This document shows positions 52,366-60,395 of a stretch of DNA of 64,000 nt, in pieces. Position 1 is the first letter of the stretch; each line of letters opens with the position of its first letter. The position numbers and the translations under genes were made by a program. The stretch comes from SIG710 sp045596925 (GTDB taxonomy: Bacteria > Bacillota > Clostridia > Oscillospirales > CAG-272), in the NCBI GenBank assembly GCA_045596925.1, contig JAZODH010000058.1, positions 61,516 to 125,515 on the forward strand. Reading direction: 5' to 3'. The notes beneath the pieces are model-generated. The model saw only the letters and a list, made by a program, of their open reading frames with translations, was not told where the DNA came from and ran no database searches.

Positions 52366-52396
52366 AGAAAACGGGAGATAAAATCTTCCGTTTTCT
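52366..52396 (+). terminator. Terminator following R2
   Basis: A 14-bp stem (52366-52379 with 52383-52396, one G-T pair) and 3-nt loop is followed by TTTTT. It has no gene of its own upstream and is interpreted as a captured tRNA terminator. Confidence 0.75.
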
Positions 52397-52588
52397 TTTT
52401 TGTCTCGTTTTTTCTCTGTTTTTCGCCGTTGTTACGAGATTGGGCCTCTACACTTTTTGTTATTAAAATCGAGGCGAAAACGGGTTTTGTGCATAGTTTG
52501 TGCATAGTTTCTTTTTCATGTCCGTCGAATCAACACCGACATTAAGCAAGTGTTTAATGCGATCTCCGCATTTGTCACCATTGCTAGA

Positions 52589-52672
52589 CTTATATGCTTC
52601 TGATTTTTCATCAGTTTCTTCGGGCAATTGCACCATAATAAATTTGCGGTTTCCACTATCTTCTGCATTTAG
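52589..52672 (-). pseudogene. Fragment of a type III restriction-modification DNA methyltransferase (mod)
   Basis: Minus-strand translation gives 28 codons reading LNAEDSGNRKFIMVQLPEET followed by DEKSEAYK, the well-known motif of type III Mod adenine methyltransferases that follows the DFFAGSGTT motif. Nothing else of mod, and no res, is present. The frame continues to 52444 as unrelated sequence ending KKKLCTNYAQNPFSPRF. The scrap is abutted by the orfA fragment upstream, so it is a recombination relic. Confidence 0.72.
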
Positions 52673-52854
52673 TTCTTTGGTAAAATACCGACCTTCATAT
52701 TACGTTGCTTTCGATTGTAACGGCATAGAAACTGATGCACTTGGTCAGGTGTTATTCCTACCTTTTCTGCGATTTCTCTCCTTGTACATCCGTTTGCTTT
52801 CATTTGCAATATTGTTTCTTCATATTGTTCGATTTTTGTATATTGTCTTGGCAT
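52669..52854 (-). pseudogene. IS3-family transposase orfA N-terminal fragment (HTH)
   Basis: This 61-codon frame begins MPRQYTKIEQYEETILQMKA, then a helix-turn-helix CTRREIAEKVGITPDQVHQF and RYNRKQRN, as in the OrfA of clostridial IS3/IS150-type elements. It stops where the mod scrap begins, so the leucine-zipper half and orfB are missing. Upstream are a long inverted repeat CCCCCTTGAT / ATCAAGGGGG (52864-52902) and a GTCCGTT / AACGGAC hairpin (52915-52931), probably remnants of the insertion sequence end. Confidence 0.65.
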
Positions 52855-52954
52855 AAAATTTCCCCCTTGATATGGTATCTTAATTCTACCACATCAAGGG
52901 GGCTTTTGTCTATTGTCCGTTTTTAACGGACTTGTTCATTTGTTTTATTGTGTA

Positions 52955-55900
52955 TCAACTGATTTTTGTTACCGTCATATCCTTAACGGCATAGTACTGA
53001 ACAGGAACGTTGCCAGATGCCGCAATTCCGACGGCACCAAAGCTTATGCCGTTCTTGAGCATATCCTCTGTAACCGTGAACTCGTAGGTGTATTCGGTCC
53101 AATCAGCTGTCAGAGTGAAAGCTTTTTCGTTCTTCGTATACTTTGCCGCAGTATCATAGTTGAACATGAGCTTAACGGGGCTATATGCACCGCCGTCGTT
53201 TATCTGACACATAGCCTTGAGCGTTATCTTATAAGTACCCGCGCCGTACATTCTGATCTCCTCGGTCATATTGTAGCAGATACCGCCGTTATATCCGGAG
53301 GAGGTAGGATAAGCATACATTACGCCATCCTTCTGTACCAGGTCGATGTTGTAGCAGGTGGACTCGTATTCACGGGTAACAAGTCCCGAGTTCTGAATAA
53401 TAAGGTTAGTGGTAGCAGAGGGAGCAACGGGAGTGATGGTCAGGTTGCCGCCGCTGACAGCTACGTTCGAGGCCGCACCGCTGGTCTTGAGCGTGGTGTG
53501 AGCCACGTAAGCGATACCGTTCTTTGTAACGGTAGTAGGCTTGACGGTGGTGCGGAGCTTTGTCAGGATCTCATTTGCGGGCAGATAGAATGTGGTGCCC
53601 TCGATGATAACGTCCTCGTCAAAGTGCGTGAGAAGAGTTCCGATATATACCTTATTCGTTGCGGTATAGTTTACGGTCTTTTTCTGTCTCGTGGGAGGAG
53701 TGAAGCCGTTATTCGCCTTACCGAAGGTATACTTCATGTAAGCACCCGCCACGTCAGAGGGGAGTGTAACCGAGATCACAGCCTTGTCCTCGCTATCAAG
53801 GAGAACGCCGTTCATATAAGTGTTGACGAAGTTCATGGTGTAGTTTCCGCAGGTGGTTCCCTCGGGCTGAGTGATCTCAATCAGGACGTTCTTTGTTGCC
53901 CAGGTGTTGTTCACCGACTCGGAATGAGGATTGGTAACACCGGAGGAATAAGGCAGAGTAACGTTTTCAAAATTGATGACCTTTTGTGTGGACATACCCA
54001 TCTTGTAGCCCGACCAGAACTGAGGATAGTTGATAGTGTCAACGCAATCGAAGTTGCGGACCGTCATAGTCAAGGTAAGGTCCTTATTGTTGGGGTTATA
54101 GCGATGGTTGATAATACCGTCGTTGGAACGGAATACGGAAATATTCTCAAGCAACGCATTGGTAACGTTACCCTGAGGGAACACAGCCGCGCAGGTGGTT
54201 CCGATAACGATATCGTTATAATAAGAGCCGGTAGAGCCGCTGATAACGAGCGCGTTATCGCCGACGTACAGCCAGCAGTGCTCAAACACACCGTTCGCCT
54301 TTACACCATCGGTAATACCGTCGGTTGTCATCATCGAAGACATGGCCTTATAGTTACGGATGCGAACGTTGGTTCCGCCCAAAACCACGTGGAAGCTTCG
54401 CGCGTCCATGATGGTGGGGCCGTCGTAGAGGAAGTTGGAAGCGCTGCTCTGCATCATCTGGCACTTATAGGCAGAATTGTACATACCTCCGCCCTCGGTT
54501 CCACCCTGGCGGATATCCATAACGCGGTTATCCGCAAAGCAGTCGATGATCGCGCCGTAGCCGACCACAGAGGATCCGACTGCCGCTGATGTAAATCTGA
54601 TTCTTCCGTAGACTACTGCACCGGGCTTGATATAAACCGCTGTATCGGGGGTTTCGATCCAGAGAGCGCCCGTATGCTCGGAGGTGGTCTGCGTGATTCC
54701 GTCACCGTGGGTGGGCTTATACCATGTACCCGACTCGAAGACGATAGCACCGCCCTTGCCGTTTACAAGGTTGGTAACGTGAGGATACTCGGGATTTTCG
54801 GCGAAAATAGAGATGATAGAATTATCGTCGTCGTCAAGACGGATACCGAAGTAATCGGGCTCGTCAAGATATACGGAGATAGTGCCCGTACTTGCGTCGA
54901 AGGAAGACTCGAAATTCTTCACGGAAGGAATAATACCGTAAGACGTAAAGTCGGTGCCGACCTTGATGTCAACTCTTACCTGTTCACCCGTAAAGCCGAA
55001 GGTACTGTATCTGCGGTACATATCCGCGCCGACTCCTCGGTCGCCTACACCGTTAAACATGGTGTGGTTGTATACGGGGAGCGTTGCAGATTCGCTTCCC
55101 TGGTGAACGGTAACCTTATAAGTGAAATCGCGGTTTACCTGTGCGGGAAGCTCGGGGAAGATCTCAAGGAAGCTCTCTCCCTCAAAGCAAACGTCCTCGG
55201 CGATCTCAAAGTAGAACTTGCCGTTTACGCAAACGTTGTTTGCATTCGTTCTGTAATCCGTCTCAATGAAGGACAGATAATAATCATAGAAGGATGCGGG
55301 GAATGCCGCATTTGGAGCTTCCACGTTAACGAATATGTGCTTTGCACCGAATGTGGCAGCAAAAGCGCTCATATAAGATCCGCTTGTACCGGCGGTGGAA
55401 ACGGTGGAAACCTTGTCGGAAAGCTTTACCGTGTAGTCGTCTGCAGCAAAGGCAAAGCACTGTCTGCCAAGCTTTGTGACCTTGGTGTCGCCCGTCAGAT
55501 CAACTGTCTTTTCAGCGGGCGCGGTGGTCTGACCCTCACCGTCGATCCAGACGCGGTTCAGAGATTTCATGCCCGCATAGGTCTGAGTATGGCTGTCCGC
55601 GCTGTAGCCGACAAATACCATATTTTCTATACCGCTGTCCATAAATGCGGCCTCGGGATGAATGGCACCCATACCGCGAAGATCGACCAGGCTTGAAAGA
55701 TTACCCTCAACGTCGCCCATATGATATTTCTGCGCCTGAGTGTCGGCAGGCTTGTTTGCCCAGATCACGTTTTTGAGGTTGGTATTATTTCTGAAGAGTG
55801 ACTGAGATGAGGTGTTTACCTTGAAATCATTGGGGTAAACGATGGTCTCCGTGTACTTTGCGTTAGCCAGAGCGAAGGAACCGTTTCTTGAGGTTCTCGC

Positions 55901-58267
55901 TTCGGTGGAATTTACACCGTAGTCAATGACCAGAGTCTTTACCTTTGCCGCATTGGTCGCGGAAAGGACGGGAGAATAAATGGTCACGTTGCCCACAACC
56001 TTGTTTGTAGCAAGTGCACCGTAATTTTCTCTGAAGGGGTGAACTCCGTTGTTCGCCTGAATGGTCTGAGTGGGCAGGAATGCCACTGCATCGTCCGCCG
56101 CTTCGGGGTCGCGACGGTAGACAGCAACGAAATTGTCACCGTCCTGATAGAGCGACCAAAGCACGTTCGTGGACGCGGTCTCCTCAAAGTTTGAGGGATT
56201 ATAGGAATAATTCGAGCCGTTTGCGCCCGTCATAGCATGAAGGGGAAGGTCAAGATAAGTAAAGCTTCCGTCGCTGTTATAGGTTGCGCTGACGTTAAGC
56301 TTGTAGGTTGTGGAGGAGGAAGAGTTCTTAGGTGTTCCGACAGTTCCGAACGCACTCTTTGCGATGTTAACGGCACCCTTCTTGAGAGTCTTCCAAAGGA
56401 TCGCGTCTGCGTTACCGTCCGCGTTTTCGATAGTCTCGGTGTTTACAAGACCGTTCTTGAACAGTCCGAGAGTAACCTCGTAAATGTTAGCATAGGGTTC
56501 TTCGTCTGCGGCAATATACTCGGTATATAAGTTATACTTTGCGCCCGAATCGTCCGTCCACGTGCTGTACGCCAGGAAATAGACGTCGTCCATGCTGTTG
56601 CCCTCGGGAATTCCCGTCAAAGCAATGCAGAACTGTCTCTTTTCGTAGTTGACCCAACGGTTTTCGCCCGTGCCGTCAACGTTTTCCACAACAATCTTCT
56701 TTACCTTTGAATTTGTGCTGGCAAGAAGCGCATCTTTGCCGGAATGCTGGGATGCGACCGTCTTTGTGCATAGAACAACGCCGTACTCAACAAAGTTATA
56801 TCCAAGCTCTGCATAGGTTGACTTTGAGCCCTCATCAAATGTGAAAAGACCGCGAAGACCGTTATATTCGGTGTTGATCTTTATCTGGAATCCGTCAGCA
56901 TCAATAGGGCTTTCAACAGATTCACAGAACGCCATAACCTTAGAGCGGTCTGTATAGCCCGCCGCAGAAAGCGCATTGTTGATAAGTCTCTGATTCCTTG
57001 TTCCGCTTATGTAGATCTTAACTTCGGACACGTTGCCCGTGCCGGGGCCAAATGCACCGACGTCAATAGTGAAATTGTCAGCAACGTCGCCCTCAATAAT
57101 GATCTCGCGCAGAGACGTACAACCGGCAAATGCGTTCTTATAGATCCTGTGGAGCGTTACTCCGGCAGGGACTACAACGGTTTCAAGAGATGTTGCGCCA
57201 TATGCAAAATCATATGCGATCATATCCTCAAACTGTCCGTTATAAGGCGCTATTTCATTGGCGACAAGCTTGACTGCTTCCCAGCCCGAGGGCACTGTAC
57301 TGCTTGTGTTGTAAGCAATCGCGCCCGTCGACGTATTTCTCAACTGATAACCAACAGACCCCGATGCCACGTTCCCGCTTCCATCATAAAGAGGAAAGCT
57401 ACTTGATCCGTCAGACAGCTTCAGGCAAAGCACCTTTGTGCTATCCGCCGTTGTGAGGGATTTGGGAAGAATAACCTTTTTTACCGAGGTGGATTTTCTG
57501 ATTGCCGCCCCCAGATACAAAGTGAGATCGGGTACGTCCTTTGAGCTGGTGTATCCGGGATTAAGAGTTTTGTGACCTCTCAGGTCTACAACTCCGTCCT
57601 CATAATAGGAGGATGCGGTCCAGGTACCGTCACTTGCCCATGAGCCCCAGCCAACGGTAGTCAGAGATGTCAGGCTTGCAAATACGGCGGTATCCGATTT
57701 GGTTCCGTTAAGCGATGATGCCGCCGAATCGACCTTTATGGTCTTCACGTTCTTAAGAGGGCTGATAATATAGCCCGAATAGTTAAAGCCCGCCATATTA
57801 CGGAACTCAACGTGCTCAACCTTTGAGGCGTTTTGAGTACACCAGTTCGGAAAAACACCCAATGTTGTATTGGTAGTATGTCCGTAGCTTGCGGTAGGTA
57901 GCGAAGATGCACTGGCACCTATAATAACGAGAGTTTTGGTCTCACCGTTATAGTAAGCCTTATATCCGCTTCCGTAATGCAGGTCACCGTGCGCATTGTA
58001 TGCGCCGTCGCCGTTATCCTTTTTGTTTGAAGATGAGCTCGTCGCGACCTGGATCCAGTTGCCATAGGTCGTGGTCTGCCAAAACCAAAAGCCCTCGGTC
58101 TTAGAATAGTAGATATCGTCATAGCCGGGTTGGTCTACGTAGGTCGTAACACCGGCTACACCTGTGTAGTCAAACGCCGTATCGGATGCAAATGCGCACA
58201 CGGCAAAAGCTGCCACAACGCATACGAGCGTCACAAGGAACAATAGTGTTTTCGTGTTTCTCTTCAT
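52955..58267 (-). CDS. Giant secreted protein: BspA-type leucine-rich repeats plus GH49/GH28-like beta-helix
   Basis: The 1770-residue protein has a type-I signal peptide (residues 1-27, cleavage after AFA). Two blocks of BspA/LRR_5-like repeats lie at about 150-400 (AFAGCTSLREIIIEGDV) and 780-960 (SLFRNNTNLKNVIWANKP, GMKSLNRVWIDGEG), separated by beta-rich linkers. From ~1050 a beta-sandwich with FGIRLDDDDNSIISIFAENP resembles the N-domain of GH49 dextranases. The right-handed beta-helix (~1190-1500) has TTDGITDGVKANG and YVGDNALVISG, putting Asp1316, Asp1320 and Asp1337 at the expected acidic site. A jelly-roll carbohydrate-binding-like domain ends the protein (~1620-1770). There is no sortase motif, dockerin or S-layer domain. 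A role in binding and cutting an extracellular polysaccharide is inferred; the substrate is unknown. It is the only intact gene of the tRNA-Pro island. Confidence 0.8.
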   Translation of the reverse strand: MKRNTKTLLFLVTLVCVVAAFAVCAFASDTAFDYTGVAGVTTYVDQPGYDDIYYSKTEGFWFWQTTTYGNWIQVATSSSSNKKDNGDGAYNAHGDLHYGSGYKAYYNGETKTLVIIGASASSLPTASYGHTTNTTLGVFPNWCTQNASKVEHVEFRNMAGFNYSGYIISPLKNVKTIKVDSAASSLNGTKSDTAVFASLTSLTTVGWGSWASDGTWTASSYYEDGVVDLRGHKTLNPGYTSSKDVPDLTLYLGAAIRKSTSVKKVILPKSLTTADSTKVLCLKLSDGSSSFPLYDGSGNVASGSVGYQLRNTSTGAIAYNTSSTVPSGWEAVKLVANEIAPYNGQFEDMIAYDFAYGATSLETVVVPAGVTLHRIYKNAFAGCTSLREIIIEGDVADNFTIDVGAFGPGTGNVSEVKIYISGTRNQRLINNALSAAGYTDRSKVMAFCESVESPIDADGFQIKINTEYNGLRGLFTFDEGSKSTYAELGYNFVEYGVVLCTKTVASQHSGKDALLASTNSKVKKIVVENVDGTGENRWVNYEKRQFCIALTGIPEGNSMDDVYFLAYSTWTDDSGAKYNLYTEYIAADEEPYANIYEVTLGLFKNGLVNTETIENADGNADAILWKTLKKGAVNIAKSAFGTVGTPKNSSSSTTYKLNVSATYNSDGSFTYLDLPLHAMTGANGSNYSYNPSNFEETASTNVLWSLYQDGDNFVAVYRRDPEAADDAVAFLPTQTIQANNGVHPFRENYGALATNKVVGNVTIYSPVLSATNAAKVKTLVIDYGVNSTEARTSRNGSFALANAKYTETIVYPNDFKVNTSSQSLFRNNTNLKNVIWANKPADTQAQKYHMGDVEGNLSSLVDLRGMGAIHPEAAFMDSGIENMVFVGYSADSHTQTYAGMKSLNRVWIDGEGQTTAPAEKTVDLTGDTKVTKLGRQCFAFAADDYTVKLSDKVSTVSTAGTSGSYMSAFAATFGAKHIFVNVEAPNAAFPASFYDYYLSFIETDYRTNANNVCVNGKFYFEIAEDVCFEGESFLEIFPELPAQVNRDFTYKVTVHQGSESATLPVYNHTMFNGVGDRGVGADMYRRYSTFGFTGEQVRVDIKVGTDFTSYGIIPSVKNFESSFDASTGTISVYLDEPDYFGIRLDDDDNSIISIFAENPEYPHVTNLVNGKGGAIVFESGTWYKPTHGDGITQTTSEHTGALWIETPDTAVYIKPGAVVYGRIRFTSAAVGSSVVGYGAIIDCFADNRVMDIRQGGTEGGGMYNSAYKCQMMQSSASNFLYDGPTIMDARSFHVVLGGTNVRIRNYKAMSSMMTTDGITDGVKANGVFEHCWLYVGDNALVISGSTGSYYNDIVIGTTCAAVFPQGNVTNALLENISVFRSNDGIINHRYNPNNKDLTLTMTVRNFDCVDTINYPQFWSGYKMGMSTQKVINFENVTLPYSSGVTNPHSESVNNTWATKNVLIEITQPEGTTCGNYTMNFVNTYMNGVLLDSEDKAVISVTLPSDVAGAYMKYTFGKANNGFTPPTRQKKTVNYTATNKVYIGTLLTHFDEDVIIEGTTFYLPANEILTKLRTTVKPTTVTKNGIAYVAHTTLKTSGAASNVAVSGGNLTITPVAPSATTNLIIQNSGLVTREYESTCYNIDLVQKDGVMYAYPTSSGYNGGICYNMTEEIRMYGAGTYKITLKAMCQINDGGAYSPVKLMFNYDTAAKYTKNEKAFTLTADWTEYTYEFTVTEDMLKNGISFGAVGIAASGNVPVQYYAVKDMTVTKIS

Positions 58268-58358
58268 AAATTCTCCGTTCTGCCGCCGAGCGACTTTGAA
58301 ACTTTGATTTTCGAACTCGGGGGTATTTTACATATTCAATGCAATAAAAAATCAACCT

Positions 58359-58387
58359 ATTATATCATTTTTTTATTCCGCACACAA
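58359..58387 (-). promoter_or_regulatory. Promoter of the giant secreted protein gene
   Basis: Minus-strand TTGTGT (58382-58387) and TATAAT (58359-58364) have a 17-bp spacer, ~90 nt before the start codon, which is preceded by GGAG. Confidence 0.7.
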
Positions 58388-58878
58388 TAGACCTTTGCCA
58401 AAATCGTCAATTCCAACAAATCAGCCGTTTCTTTTTTTGTGAATGTTCCTAAATTACATTGAAGGTAAACAAGGAACGTACTTTTACCAAAACACGCCCT
58501 GTCCGTACATATTATAACCCAAGCGGTACAGTTTGGGAATACCAAAAATAAACATAAAATATACAAAATCAAAGGTATTTTGCACATTTTTTGTTCCATT
58601 TGTTCTGTTTTTTTGTTTAAAGTTCCCTAAGCAAAGATAATTTGCGGGTCTGTCATTGCCCCAAACGAATGATCAACAGAAATGTATGCATTATTAGTCT
58701 ATTTCCCTGCTACGCAATCTCACCCTATTTGCTACGCAACTTGTTACGCAATAAGTTTTTCATTAAAAATCTTATTAGCAAATTCGCATAGGATCTCTCT
58801 TCTGTTACTATATTTTTTACCATTTTTTATTGTGCAAATATCCCATTTTAATACATGTTTCCATAATTTTTCGGCCTC
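58388..58878. other. AT-rich gene-free stretch upstream of the R3 repeat
   Basis: No gene is supported. The sequence is clearly more AT-rich than the surroundings and contains three close copies of the word TACGCAA (58712, 58735 and 58746) shortly before R3. A short reading frame at 58360-58599 has no ribosome-binding site and overlaps the promoter. Confidence 0.5.
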
Positions 58879-58921
58879 GGGGTGGTAGAGGCCGCAAGTT
58901 CAAGTCTTGTCACTCAGACCA
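58879..58921 (+). repeat. 43-bp exact copy of the tRNA-Pro 3' part, R3 (attR-like)
   Basis: This stretch is identical to 52152-52194, from the anticodon loop to the encoded CCA, in direct orientation. Similarity extends a few bases further upstream with one mismatch (CCTTGGGG versus CCTCGGGG). The 5' half of a tRNA is absent, so no functional tRNA can form. A 15-bp hairpin terminator starts at its last base. Confidence 0.92.
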
Positions 58922-58954
58922 GAAAAACGGGAATCTGACGATTCCCGTTTTTCT
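58921..58954 (+). terminator. Terminator following R3
   Basis: AGAAAAACGGGAATC (58921-58935) pairs with GATTCCCGTTTTTCT (58940-58954) around TGAC. It is probably the original tRNA-Pro terminator displaced by integration. Confidence 0.85.
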
Positions 58955-59119
58955 TTATTTTATAAGGCTTTCAGGGCGTTTTTGAGTGTGTTTCAAAAAC
59001 GCTCTTTTTTACGCCCTGTTACACAGTTTTTTGATGGGTGTTACACAATTTGCTACGCAGATTGGTGGCATCTTGCTTCTTGTCTAGCTTTGATACCAAG
59101 CGTTATTTCTCCGCAAACT

Positions 59120-59135
59120 TTGGCGCAAAACTAAG
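59120..59135 (+). repeat. 16-bp element-end motif, copy 2
   Basis: This is the same 16-mer as 52326-52341. It again precedes a tRNA-Pro 3'-end remnant. Confidence 0.65.
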
Positions 59136-59138
59136 CTC

Positions 59139-59192
59139 CAAAGTCTTGGACGCTCGCAAGCTCGCTGATCCGTCGCTCCGTACACTCAGACC
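59139..59192 (+). repeat. Degenerate tRNA-Pro 3'-end remnant R4
   Basis: AAGTCTTG (59141-59148) and CACTCAGACC (59183-59192) match consecutive parts of the tRNA 3' end, but a ~34-bp insertion separates them. The second half overlaps the 3' end of the nitroreductase gene, whose TGA stop (59186-59188) lies within it. Confidence 0.5.
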
Positions 59193-59713
59193 CTATTCAC
59201 CGAAATGCTATGCGCTCTGGGAGCCTCCTCGGTCACGGCATAGCCGAATGCAGCGCCAAGTATGGGCTTAAATCCCTCAGGAATTTCAAGAGCGCGCATC
59301 AGCTCCTCGTCCTTTACCATGACTCTCGGCGCGCCGCCCAATATAACACTCGCAACACCCATATCGGTGGCCGCAAGCACCATGTTTTCCACGACTATTC
59401 CAACGTTGGCAAACGCCATTTCGGGCGAAAGCCCCTCGCCGCTCGTGGATACGAAGATCATGGTCTTCGCGCCAAAATCTGTGTCCCTTTTCTTGCCTGA
59501 CAGGCGGGAAAACATCTCGGAAGTCAGGTCGTTTATGCGCTTTATTATCTTCTCGTCCTGCACCACGGTGATATGCAGCGTTCCGTAAAGCGCCATAGCA
59601 ATGGGCGAGGCGTTTGCCGCGTCCAGAATGGCACCAAGCTCCTCCTCGGATATTTGCTTTGGCATATATGCTCTGGTGGATCTTCTCTTTGCGATAGCTT
59701 CTCTTGTATTCAT
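59186..59713 (-). CDS. Nitroreductase family flavoprotein
   Basis: This 175-residue FMN-dependent oxidoreductase starts MNTREAIAKRRSTRAYMPKQI with the phosphate-contacting RRSTRAY. It continues with NASPIAMALYGTLHITVV, the FANVGIVVENMVLAATDMGV helix and GVASVILGGAP. These enzymes reduce quinones, nitro compounds or flavins with NAD(P)H. The ATG at 59713 follows GGAGG. The final two codons and the stop lie in tRNA-Pro remnant R4, so the C-terminus may have been remade by an integration event, although the ending HSISVNRV looks natural. Confidence 0.88.
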   Translation of the reverse strand: MNTREAIAKRRSTRAYMPKQISEEELGAILDAANASPIAMALYGTLHITVVQDEKIIKRINDLTSEMFSRLSGKKRDTDFGAKTMIFVSTSGEGLSPEMAFANVGIVVENMVLAATDMGVASVILGGAPRVMVKDEELMRALEIPEGFKPILGAAFGYAVTEEAPRAHSISVNRV

Positions 59714-59735
59714 ATTCGTCCTCCGTTTTTTCTTT

Positions 59736-59764
59736 ATTTTACCACATATTTTCTGTTTTTTCAA
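59736..59764 (-). promoter_or_regulatory. Promoter of the nitroreductase gene
   Basis: Minus-strand TTGAAA (59759-59764) and TAAAAT (59736-59741) have a 17-bp spacer, ~25 nt before the start. Confidence 0.7.
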
Positions 59765-59838
59765 CTTCAAAAGAAAAAATGAATAGAAACATCCCTTCTT
59801 GAATATACTTTTCAAAAAATCATTCAAGAGGTATCAAT

Positions 59839-60363
59839 ATGAAAAGATCTATCGGACTGTGGCAGTGGGTCGGCTTTGGTGCAACGTCACTTGGCGGCAC
59901 TCTGCTTCATTTTTTGTACGATTGGTTTGGGGAGGCTGCATGGATCGCGCCATTTTCATCGGTCAACGAGTCCACCTGGGAGCACATGAAACTCCTTTTC
60001 TGGTCCCTGTTTATTTTCGCCGTGGTGCAAAGCTTTTTCTTCCGCGACCGTCAGGATTTTTGGTGCGTAAAGATTCGGGGAACGCTCCTGGGCATCGCAC
60101 TAATTCCGATCCTGTTCTACACCTACAACGGCGCGGTGGAAAAATCCCCCGACTGGCTGAACATCGCCATTTTCTTTGTGTCGGCGGCGGCTGTCTATAT
60201 CTACGAAACACGGATTTTCAATTCACAAAGGCTCGTGTGCAAATCGGGCAGGTCGGCGCTCATCGCCCTTTGCCTTATCGCCCTGCTCTTCGTGCTTTTT
60301 ACCTTCTTCACACCGCAAATCGGCATATTCCGAGACCCATCCACGGGAACCTACGGCATATAA
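59839..60363 (+). CDS. DUF6512-like integral membrane protein
   Basis: This 174-residue protein has about five membrane helices. The characteristic N-terminal part is GGTLLHFLYDWFGEA followed by FSSVNESTWEHMKLLFWS, a motif shared by the DUF6512 group of Clostridia. No function is known. The ATG follows GAGG 6-8 nt upstream. It ends at a strong terminator shared with the convergent DUF1622 gene. Confidence 0.7.
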   Translation: MKRSIGLWQWVGFGATSLGGTLLHFLYDWFGEAAWIAPFSSVNESTWEHMKLLFWSLFIFAVVQSFFFRDRQDFWCVKIRGTLLGIALIPILFYTYNGAVEKSPDWLNIAIFFVSAAAVYIYETRIFNSQRLVCKSGRSALIALCLIALLFVLFTFFTPQIGIFRDPSTGTYGI

Positions 60364-60391
60364 AAAAGAGAGACCGAAAGGTCTCTCTTTT
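60364..60391. terminator. Bidirectional terminator, DUF6512 / DUF1622 genes
   Basis: AAAAGAGAGACC (60364-60375) pairs with GGTCTCTCTTTT (60380-60391) around a GAAA tetraloop. Confidence 0.92.
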
Positions 60392-60395
60392 TATG

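Larger units (their letters stand above)
52195..59192. mobile_element. tRNA-Pro-associated integrated island built of several segments
   Basis: The region downstream of tRNA-Pro is divided by copies of the tRNA 3' end: R1 in the tRNA (52152-52194), R2 (52350-52365), R3 (58879-58921, 43 bp identical) and degenerate R4 (59139-59192). R1-R3 are each followed directly by an intrinsic terminator. Segment R2-R3 carries the 1770-residue protein, an IS3 orfA fragment and a mod scrap. Segments R1-R2 and R3-R4 are short, non-coding and both end with the same 16-mer at 52326 and 59120. No integrase, excisionase or transfer gene remains, so mobility would need a helper element. Confidence 0.65.

Noticed and set aside
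52314..52505. 63-residue minus-strand frame next to R2
   Set aside because: It runs through R2, its terminator and noncoding remnant sequence, without a ribosome-binding site. The similar-looking tail KLCTNYAQNPF is in another frame.
52913..54589. 558-residue plus-strand reading frame
   Set aside because: It lies entirely antisense to the giant secreted protein, with no ribosome-binding site or recognisable domain.
58360..58599. 79-residue minus-strand frame with hydrophobic N-terminus
   Set aside because: It has no ribosome-binding site, its end overlaps the promoter of the giant gene, and its base composition is simply AT-rich spacer.
58879..58921. Possible second tRNA-Pro gene
   Set aside because: Only the 3' half exists; acceptor 5' strand, D-arm and half of the anticodon stem are missing, so it is a repeat and not a gene.
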